Shown here piece after piece: positions 1 to 4,447 of a DNA stretch of 6,790 bases. The DNA is from Actinomycetes bacterium (lineage in GTDB: Bacteria > Actinomycetota > Thermoleophilia > Gaiellales > Gaiellaceae). The number at the start of each line of letters is the position of its first letter. Position 1 is the first letter of the stretch. Position numbers and translations under genes: made by a program. The stretch is taken from contig JAUXJK010000112.1 of assembly GCA_030624785.1 (NCBI GenBank), forward strand, positions 1 through 6,790, given 5' to 3'. Below the pieces are notes generated by a model. The model was not told the origin of the DNA, made no database searches, and saw nothing but the letters and a program-made list of their open reading frames with translations.

Positions 1-95
1 CCCGCCGAGATCGCCAGTGTCACAGCGATCGCGGCAGCGAGGAGTCTGCGAGAGCTTCTGTCGACGCGGACTTCGGTTCGTGCATCCTCGAGCAT
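1..95 (-). CDS. 5' end of an unidentified exported or membrane-anchored protein (partial, runs off left edge)
   Basis: Reading the minus strand from an ATG at 95-93, the frame stays open to the window edge (31 complete codons). An in-frame stop lies just upstream at 113-111, so this ATG is the first possible ATG start. The visible peptide has a charged N-terminus ending in RSSRR (residues 13-17), followed by a hydrophobic stretch, LLAAAIAVTLAISA (18-31). This is the layout of a Sec signal peptide or an N-terminal membrane anchor. There is no clear Shine-Dalgarno; a weak GATAAG -10-like hexamer lies 6 nt upstream. Too little is present to name a family. The gene would be divergent from the FAD oxidoreductase. 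The call rests only on open frame, start context and hydrophobic pattern and could be chance. Confidence 0.5.
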   Translation of the reverse strand, partial: MLEDARTEVRVDRSSRRLLAAAIAVTLAISA

Positions 96-101
96 CCCTG
101 T

Positions 102-107
102 CTTATC
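102..107 (-). promoter_or_regulatory. Weak -10-like hexamer for the left-edge gene
   Basis: On the minus strand this reads GATAAG (4 of 6 to TATAAT). It ends 6 nt before the ATG at 95, a spacing that would give a leaderless or nearly leaderless mRNA. No clear -35 is seen. The assignment is tentative. Confidence 0.25.
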
Positions 108-236
108 GGCCTAGCGCCTGTGGGCCATGATCGCTCGGCCCGTGGCCCTCGATCACGCGGGTAGAGGCTCTGGTTGCGGCGTGGCCGCTGGGTTCGGCTC
201 GCCGCTCCAGAGCATTCCCTCGCACCCGAGCTCGGC

Positions 237-242
237 TACTAT
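237..242 (+). promoter_or_regulatory. Candidate -10 element for the FAD oxidoreductase (leaderless start)
   Basis: TACTAT fits the actinobacterial TAnnnT -10 pattern. It ends 8 nt before the GTG at 251, so transcription would begin at or next to the start codon. No Shine-Dalgarno precedes the GTG, which agrees with a leaderless transcript. A possible but poor -35 (TTCCCT, 215-220) lies 16 nt upstream of the hexamer. Confidence 0.45.
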
Positions 243-250
243 CGGCAACC

Positions 251-1639
251 GTGGAGGCGCCCACTCGCCAGCCCGATATCGCTGCTGACGTCGTTGTCGC
301 TGGCGCAGGCGGCGCCGGCCTGGCCGCAGCGTTGGCAACCGGCGACGCAGGTCTCGCCACCGTTGTGGTCGAGGCAAGAGAGACCTATCGAGAAGACTCG
401 AATACGGCGATGAGCACGTCGATGATTCCCGCTGCCGGGACGCCTGCTCAGGCAGCCGCCGGGGTGAGCGACTCCCGAGAGCAGTTTCTCGACGACATCC
501 TCCGGAAGACGGAGGGCACGGCCGATCCTGTCGTGACGGAGGCGCTGCTTGATGCCGGTCCGCCCCTGGTGCAGTGGTTGGGGGAGCGTTGGGGTGTGCC
601 TCTGGATGTTGTGACGGACTTCCTCTACCCGGGGCACACGGCCCACCGCTGTCACTCGGTGCCTGATCGCGCCGGCAGCACACTCCATCGATATCTGGTC
701 GAGGCCCTGGCAACGCTCGATGATGTCCTGTTCGTGTGCCCAGCCCGGCTCGCGGATGTCGAGATCGAGAACGGTTGCGTCGTCGCAGCACATGTCGAAC
801 GCCCGGATGGCACGAGCGAGCGCATCGCAACACGCAGCGTGATTCTCGGGACGAATGGCTTTGGCGCCGACCCCACATTGCTGGCGCTGCACTGCCCTGA
901 GATCGTCGAGGGCCTCTACTTCGGTGGTGAGGGCAGTACCGGTGACGCGCTGGCGCTTGGCGAGCGGATTGGCGCCGATACCGCGTGTCTCGACGCTTAC
1001 CAGGGTCATGGTTCGGTGGCTCATCCACATGGCGTGCTTCTCACATGGGCGACGGTCGTACATGGAGCGGTTCTCATCAATACCGACGGCGTTCGCTTTG
1101 CCGACGAATCGCCTGGCTATTCGGAGCTTGCATGCAACGTGCTCGATCAACCGGGCGCGCAGGCCTGGATGGTGTTCGACGGTCGTATCGACGAGGCCTG
1201 TCGTCCGTTCGCCGACTACCAGCGCTGTCTTGAGTCGGGCGCCGTGCGCGAGGCTGCGGATCTCACTGCCCTGGCGTCGGTGGTCGGTTGCGAGGAAGCT
1301 CCGCTCGCCGACACGATGTCGAAGGTCGACGGATACGCGCGCGGCGCTGGCGCGGACGGGTTCGGCCGGACAGCCTGGGAGGGACCGCTCGTGGCTCCAT
1401 ATCGCGCCGTTCAGGTCACTGGAGCGCTGTTTCATACGCAGGGTGGACTGCGCGTTGATCGCGACGCTCGGGTGCTCGCGAACGGCATGCCGCTCGAGGG
1501 GCTCTATGCGGCTGGCGGTGCCGCGGTTGGCATCTCTGGACACGGCGCGTCCGGCTATCTCGCCGGGAACGGGCTACTGGCCGCTCTCGGGCTCGGGTTC
1601 GTGGCTGGCAACCACGCGGTCGCGCAGCGTTCGTTGTAG
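251..1639 (+). CDS. FAD-dependent oxidoreductase, fumarate reductase/FAD_binding_2 superfamily, substrate unknown
   Basis: This 462-residue flavoprotein should transfer hydride between a bound FAD and an unidentified substrate. The N-terminal dinucleotide-binding fold shows GAGGAG at 18-23 in a beta-alpha-beta unit ending at Glu41. A capping-domain region follows at about 240-390, with DGVRFADE at 279-286. HTQGGL (395-400) aligns with the fumarate reductase HTxGGL segment. The C-terminal FAD motif is GLYAAGGAAVGISGHG (417-432), then GYLAGNGLLAAL. By my reading His395 and Arg282 match catalytic positions of soluble fumarate reductases, but the arginine expected in the final FAD loop is not seen (SGHGASGYLAGN). 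True fumarate reductase activity is therefore doubtful; a dehydrogenase resembling tricarballylate or ketosteroid dehydrogenases is possible. No heme or Fe-S motif and no signal peptide is evident, so it is probably cytoplasmic. The start is the GTG just before the FAD fold. It lies 48 bp upstream of nthB on the same strand. Confidence 0.88.
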   Translation: MEAPTRQPDIAADVVVAGAGGAGLAAALATGDAGLATVVVEARETYREDSNTAMSTSMIPAAGTPAQAAAGVSDSREQFLDDILRKTEGTADPVVTEALLDAGPPLVQWLGERWGVPLDVVTDFLYPGHTAHRCHSVPDRAGSTLHRYLVEALATLDDVLFVCPARLADVEIENGCVVAAHVERPDGTSERIATRSVILGTNGFGADPTLLALHCPEIVEGLYFGGEGSTGDALALGERIGADTACLDAYQGHGSVAHPHGVLLTWATVVHGAVLINTDGVRFADESPGYSELACNVLDQPGAQAWMVFDGRIDEACRPFADYQRCLESGAVREAADLTALASVVGCEEAPLADTMSKVDGYARGAGADGFGRTAWEGPLVAPYRAVQVTGALFHTQGGLRVDRDARVLANGMPLEGLYAAGGAAVGISGHGASGYLAGNGLLAALGLGFVAGNHAVAQRSL

Positions 1640-1672
1640 CGAGTCGGGTCGGCCCGCGCAGACGCGCTCTGT

Positions 1673-1678
1673 CATAAT
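1673..1678 (+). promoter_or_regulatory. Candidate -10 element for the nitrile hydratase operon (leaderless start)
   Basis: CATAAT matches TATAAT at 5 of 6 positions. It ends 9 nt before the nthB ATG at 1688, placing transcription initiation at or very near the start codon. The nine bases before the ATG (CGCGATCTC) hold no Shine-Dalgarno. No good -35 is seen at the usual spacing. It suggests the cassette has its own promoter independent of the FAD gene. Confidence 0.5.
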
Positions 1679-1687
1679 CGCGATCTC

Positions 1688-2365
1688 ATGGCGCGGGCGC
1701 ACGATATCGGCGGTCTAAAAGGGCTTGGCCGCGTCGAGATGGAGCAGGATGAGCCGGTGTTTCACTCCGAATGGGAACGCCGCGTGTTCGGCATCACCAT
1801 GGCGACACTCGGCAAGGGGCTCTTCAACATCGAGCAGTTTCGTTCTGGCGTCGAAGAGATACCGATTGTTCCGTACCTGGAGTCGAGCTACTACGAGCGT
1901 TGGATCGCAACTCTCGAGCGAAACCTCATTCGCGCAGGTGTCGTGAGCGAAGACGAGATCGATGCGCGCACGACCGAGCTATCGCATCGGCCCGAAACCG
2001 AGGTCGGCAGGCGCGAAGAGCCAGAGTTCTGCGAGATGCTGCTCGGTGCGATTCATGGCGGAATGTCACCCGAGCGAGAGCTCGACGCCCCAAAGGGCTT
2101 CGAGATCGGCGACCGCGTGGTCGCGTCCGGCACAGAGGTGTTGACCCACACGAGGTTGCCTCGCTACGTTCGCGGCAAGACTGGCGTGGTGGTTCGACTC
2201 GACAAGGCGTTCGTGTTTCCGGAGAGCAACGCCGCGGGCGACGGCGAGAACCCCGAGTGGTGCTACTGCGTTCGCTTCGAGGCGGAGGACGTCTGGGGCC
2301 CGAATGCCGAGAACGCGGCGCCTGTCTACGTTGATGTCTGGGAGAGCTACCTCGTAGCCGCCTGA
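1688..2365 (+). CDS. nthB: Nitrile hydratase beta subunit, cobalt-type
   Basis: This is the beta subunit (225 residues, normal length) of nitrile hydratase, which hydrates nitriles to amides in the cytoplasm. Family landmarks appear in order: an N-terminal HDIGGLKGLG (5-14); DEPVF then EWERRVFG (21-35); FRSGVEEI at 51-58; YYERWIATLE (68-77); a variable linker at about 95-135; and the C-terminal SH3-like barrel with FEIGDRVV (138-145), HTRLPRYVRGKTG (154-166) and VDVWESYL near the end. Arg52 and an arginine in the HTRLPRYVR segment correspond to the conserved beta arginines that hydrogen-bond the oxidised cysteines of the alpha metal claw. Beta precedes alpha, the order typical of cobalt enzymes. 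The full-length beta chain argues against thiocyanate hydrolase, where this chain is split in two. The ATG start is supported by the conserved N-terminus and a -10 element 9 nt upstream. The alpha gene follows after 10 nt. Confidence 0.96.
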   Translation: MARAHDIGGLKGLGRVEMEQDEPVFHSEWERRVFGITMATLGKGLFNIEQFRSGVEEIPIVPYLESSYYERWIATLERNLIRAGVVSEDEIDARTTELSHRPETEVGRREEPEFCEMLLGAIHGGMSPERELDAPKGFEIGDRVVASGTEVLTHTRLPRYVRGKTGVVVRLDKAFVFPESNAAGDGENPEWCYCVRFEAEDVWGPNAENAAPVYVDVWESYLVAA

Positions 2366-2370
2366 GGAGG
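2364..2370 (+). promoter_or_regulatory. Strong ribosome binding site for nthA
   Basis: GAGGAGG overlaps the nthB TGA stop and sits 5 nt before the nthA ATG. This near-ideal Shine-Dalgarno fixes the alpha start and favours re-initiation by ribosomes finishing nthB. It contrasts with nthB itself, which has none. Confidence 0.85.
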
Positions 2371-2375
2371 ACGCG

Positions 2376-2969
2376 ATGGGAGAACACGACGACACCGTGA
2401 ACTACCCGAGCCTTCGCACGAGGGCCATTGAATCGCTGCTGGTCGAGAAGGGGATTCTTGCGAGCGACGCCGTCGATCGAGTCGTGTCGACCTACGAGGA
2501 GGACATCGGTCCCCTGAACGGCGCGCGAGTTGTCGCTCGCGCGTGGTCGGATGGCGAGTACAAGACGCGCCTACTCGAGAACGCAACCGGTGCGATTGCC
2601 GAGCTTGGAATCAGCGGCATGCAGGGCGAGAACATGGTGGCGCTGGAGAACACGAGCGAGGTTCATAACGTGGTGGTTTGCACGCTGTGTTCGTGCTATC
2701 CGTGGCCCGTGCTCGGCCTTCCGCCGTACTGGTACAAGTCACCCGAGTATCGGGCGCGAGTTGTCGTTGAGCCTCGCGCCGTACTCGAGGAGCTGGGCCT
2801 TGAGCTCGACGACTCGCAGGAGCTTCGAGTCTGGGACTCGAGTGCTGATATTCGCTACATGGTTCTGCCTGAGCGCCCGGCTGGAACGGACGATCTCTCT
2901 GAGGAAGAGCTGACAGAGCTCGTGACGCGCGACTCGATGATCGGCGTCGCGCGGGCCGGAACTTCATGA
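2376..2969 (+). CDS. nthA: Nitrile hydratase alpha subunit, cobalt-type (catalytic metal subunit)
   Basis: This is the metal-carrying subunit of nitrile hydratase (197 residues, slightly shorter than well-studied forms). The claw motif CTLCSC is at 102-107, so Cys102, Cys105, Ser106 and Cys107 provide the ligands. In the family the second and third cysteines are oxidised to sulfinic and sulfenic acid, and backbone amides complete the site. Threonine in CTLCSC, rather than serine, and the following YPWP mark cobalt-type enzymes; iron types read CSLCSCTAWP. Other landmarks are ARAWSDGEYKTRLL (54-67), the GLPPYWYKSPEYR region (114-126), RVWDSSADIRYMVLP (151-165) and a C-terminal TRDSMIGV (184-191). 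The start is set by GAGGAGG 5 nt upstream. The stop overlaps the next start as ATGA. No signal peptide is seen, so the enzyme is cytoplasmic. Nitrile or amide preference cannot be read from the sequence. Confidence 0.97.
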   Translation: MGEHDDTVNYPSLRTRAIESLLVEKGILASDAVDRVVSTYEEDIGPLNGARVVARAWSDGEYKTRLLENATGAIAELGISGMQGENMVALENTSEVHNVVVCTLCSCYPWPVLGLPPYWYKSPEYRARVVVEPRAVLEELGLELDDSQELRVWDSSADIRYMVLPERPAGTDDLSEEELTELVTRDSMIGVARAGTS

Positions 2970-3406
2970 CGGACGCCACGATCAGCGCGATGACCGGGAC
3001 GGTTGCGCTTCCACGCCAGAACGGAGAGCTTCTTTTCGACGAGCCGTGGGAGAGCAGAGCTTTCGGAATCGCAGTTGCTCTCAGCGAAACAGGCACGTAC
3101 GCCTGGGACAGTTTCCGCACCCACCTGATCGGCGAGATTGAGGGCTGGGAGATCGAGAATGGATCCGACAGCTCGGCTCCCGGGCCCGACGGCGAGGCGT
3201 GGAACTACTACCGCCGCTGGCTCGCTTCGCTAGAACACGTTCTCGTCGAGGGCGGCGTTATCTCCACCGATGAACTCGCAAGTCGTCAGCTGGAGTTGGC
3301 GGCGCATGACGACCACGACCACGGGCATGACGACGAGCCTGAGCATGACCACGATCACGGCGACAGTCACGACCAAATACATCACAAGACGGAGGTCACG
3401 ACCTGA
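2966..3406 (+). CDS. Nitrile hydratase activator/accessory protein with His-rich metal-binding tail
   Basis: This 146-residue protein resembles the N-terminal half of the beta subunit, as nitrile hydratase activators do. Those proteins hold the alpha chain while cobalt is inserted, then are exchanged for beta. Two blocks align with nthB from the same cassette: FDEPWESRAFGI (24-35) with FHSEWERRVFGI, and YYRRWLASLE (81-90) with YYERWIATLE, followed by a shared GVxSxDE. The beta C-terminal barrel is absent. Instead the protein ends in a His/Asp/Glu tail (about 114-140) with 10 histidines in 27 residues, including DHDHGHDDE and EHDHDHGD. Such tails bind or store Co2+, Ni2+ or Zn2+ in HypB, UreE and some GTPase metallochaperones; cobalt delivery here is inferred. 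The ATG lies in an ATGA overlap with nthA and lacks a strong Shine-Dalgarno, so coupling is likely. The stop overlaps cbtB by 1 nt. Confidence 0.9.
   Translation: MTDATISAMTGTVALPRQNGELLFDEPWESRAFGIAVALSETGTYAWDSFRTHLIGEIEGWEIENGSDSSAPGPDGEAWNYYRRWLASLEHVLVEGGVISTDELASRQLELAAHDDHDHGHDDEPEHDHDHGDSHDQIHHKTEVTT
3305..3385 (+). repeat. Low-complexity CAC/CAT/GAC-rich coding tract (His-Asp tail)
   Basis: Within the activator gene, codons for His, Asp, Glu and Gly recur irregularly, mostly CAC/CAT and GAC, as imperfect DHDH units. Both histidine and aspartate codons vary, so this is not an exact tandem array. That suggests selection for the peptide rather than recent slippage. Confidence 0.7.
3391..3396 (+). 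promoter_or_regulatory. Strong ribosome binding site for cbtB
   Basis: GGAGGT lies inside the end of the activator gene, 9 nt before the cbtB ATG, whose A is also the last base of the activator TGA stop (TGATG). It fixes the cbtB start and implies coupled translation. Confidence 0.85.
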
Positions 3407-3630
3407 TGGTGATCGCACGGGCTGCATATGCCACTACGTCCGCGCTACGAGCGAATGAGCGGCTTCTCGGCGCGTTTTGCCTGTGCGTCGGCGCGATTCT
3501 TTACTACGTCACGATGCTCGATCAGGGTCAGCTGCTCGGAGTTCTGATCGGCTCAGCCGCGGCGAACCAGAACTACCTGCACGAATTCTTCCACGATGGA
3601 CGACATATCGGCGGGGTTCCCTGTCACTGA
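3406..3630 (+). CDS. cbtB: Cobalt transporter subunit CbtB
   Basis: CbtB is the small partner of CbtA in a cobalt uptake system first described by comparative genomics of B12-related regulons. The 74-residue protein has one predicted membrane helix at about 20-38 (LLGAFCLCVGAILYYVTML). It ends in the diagnostic metal-binding tail, with HEFFHDGRH at 59-67 and a terminal PCH (72-74), giving His59, His63, His67, Cys73 and His74 as possible ligands. The start follows GGAGGT by 9 nt and shares one base with the activator stop. No cobalamin riboswitch can precede it, because the upstream sequence is the activator gene, so it appears to be expressed with nitrile hydratase. The cbtA start overlaps its last 35 nt. 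Confidence 0.93.
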   Translation: MVIARAAYATTSALRANERLLGAFCLCVGAILYYVTMLDQGQLLGVLIGSAAANQNYLHEFFHDGRHIGGVPCH

Positions 3631-4447
3631 GCCTGACCGTCATTCGTGGCCAGGCGTGGGCTGGCTACGGATTGCAGTGCTGGCCGGCATCGCCGCCGGG
3701 CTCGTAGCCGCGGCATTCAACCTGGGCGTCGCCGAGCGCGTGCTCGACGAGGCGATCGGCCTTGAGAACGCGCCGGCAGCTACTTCGTCGGCCGACGGTG
3801 CAGGTGCGACTGACCATGGCGAGGTAGGCCGTACCCACGGAGGGCTAGTCGCGGAGCCGTTTACGCGCGACCAGCAGAAGGGCGGCATGATCATCGGTCA
3901 AGGCGTGGTTGGATTGGCGCTGGGATTGTTGCTGGCCGGTGTTGCTCTGATGCTCGGTCGCGGCACGCTGACGCCGCAGCGATTCTGGCTTGCGCTCGTG
4001 GCCGCTGGCGCGTGGGCACTTCTGATCCTGCCAGCGCTGAAGTATCCGCCGCTGCCACCTGGTGTTGAGGCGGTTCTCGAGATCGAAGAGCGCCAGATCA
4101 ACTACCTGCTGCTCGTTGTCGCGGCGGGTGGGGGCGTCTTGATCGCGAGTGCCGTATGGACGCGGCTCTCCGGTGAGGGTGCTCGCTCGCTCGGGCCGCT
4201 TGGGTCGGCGGCGACCCGTGTCGTGAGCGTCGCTGCGCTCCTTGTCGTCCCGGTTGTTGTCGCGTTTCTCTTGCTGCCAGCCGATGAGATCGCTGTGAGT
4301 TTCGACGCCGGCGTTCTGGCGCGATTCCGGCTGGTCGCGATCGGCAGTCAGGCGTTGTTCTGGGTTGTCTTGGCAGTGCTCGGTCTCTGGCTTCTCGAGC
4401 ATCGACGGCTTCCGTCTTTCGCTCGCCGCCGAACCGCCGACGCCTAG
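3596..4447 (+). CDS. cbtA: Cobalt transporter subunit CbtA
   Basis: This 283-residue integral membrane protein is the main subunit of the CbtAB cobalt uptake system. Hydrophobic segments lie at about 23-45, 98-120, 130-147, 169-188, 206-228 and 244-267. I count six; the family is usually described with about five. Between the first two is a soluble loop with His74 and His81 and the family-like EPFTRDQQKGG (87-97). The signature LPALKYPPLPPGV (145-157) is followed by an ERQINYLLL segment, both typical of CbtA. The ATG at 3596 overlaps cbtB by 35 nt and has no obvious Shine-Dalgarno. A GTG at 3656, just before the first helix, is an alternative giving 263 residues. The stop lies within CTAG, shared with the stop of the convergent DMT transporter gene. 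Its cassette position indicates cobalt supply for nitrile hydratase. Energy coupling is not evident from the sequence. Confidence 0.92.
   Translation: MDDISAGFPVTEPDRHSWPGVGWLRIAVLAGIAAGLVAAAFNLGVAERVLDEAIGLENAPAATSSADGAGATDHGEVGRTHGGLVAEPFTRDQQKGGMIIGQGVVGLALGLLLAGVALMLGRGTLTPQRFWLALVAAGAWALLILPALKYPPLPPGVEAVLEIEERQINYLLLVVAAGGGVLIASAVWTRLSGEGARSLGPLGSAATRVVSVAALLVVPVVVAFLLLPADEIAVSFDAGVLARFRLVAIGSQALFWVVLAVLGLWLLEHRRLPSFARRRTADA
4444..4447. other. Interlocked stop codons of cbtA and the DMT transporter (CTAG)
   Basis: The palindrome CTAG provides TAG at 4445-4447 for cbtA and, on the other strand, TAG at 4446-4444 for the DMT gene. There is no intergenic DNA and no visible hairpin terminator between the convergent operons, so their transcripts probably overlap at the 3' ends. 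Confidence 0.9.

Larger units (their letters stand above)
96..250. promoter_or_regulatory. Divergent intergenic region between the left-edge gene and the FAD oxidoreductase
   Basis: This 155-bp stretch separates two divergent starts and should carry promoters in both directions. No convincing coding frame fits it. It contains -10-like hexamers next to each start (see separate entries) and an imperfect GC-rich dyad: GGGCCA at 122-127 pairs with TGGCCC at 143-148, and TGATCG at 128-133 pairs with CGATCA at 150-155. The two pairs interlock, so they cannot all form one hairpin. They may be an operator or chance in GC-rich DNA. No riboswitch or RNA gene is recognised. Confidence 0.45.

Noticed and set aside
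153..1028. A 291-codon minus-strand frame, Arg/Pro/Ser-rich
   Set aside because: The low-complexity Arg/Pro/Ser composition is typical of a shadow frame, and it overlaps the better-supported FAD gene.
239..1543. A 434-codon open frame on the minus strand opposite the FAD oxidoreductase
   Set aside because: It is antisense to a gene with clear FAD motifs, and its translation shows no recognisable family or domain. Long antisense frames are expected in GC-rich coding DNA.
855..1718. A 287-codon plus-strand frame running across the end of the FAD gene and the start of nthB
   Set aside because: It is a shifted frame of two well-supported genes with Ser/Arg-rich, motif-free translation.
1926..2387. 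Arg-rich minus-strand frame under nthB
   Set aside because: Shadow of the nitrile hydratase beta gene with no domain pattern.
3305..3385. CRISPR-like or tandem-repeat array
   Set aside because: The repetition is irregular, in frame, and explained by a His/Asp-rich peptide tail; there are no regular repeat-spacer units. No CRISPR, tRNA, rRNA or insertion sequence was recognised anywhere in the window.
1688..3406. Thiocyanate hydrolase instead of nitrile hydratase
   Set aside because: Thiocyanate hydrolase splits the beta-type chain into two subunits. Here a complete beta chain with its C-terminal barrel is present, and the extra beta-like protein has a His tail and fits the activator role.
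3845..4402. 185-codon minus-strand frame opposite cbtA, rich in Gln, Arg and Asp
   Set aside because: This is the complementary-strand image of a hydrophobic membrane protein gene; no motif is seen.
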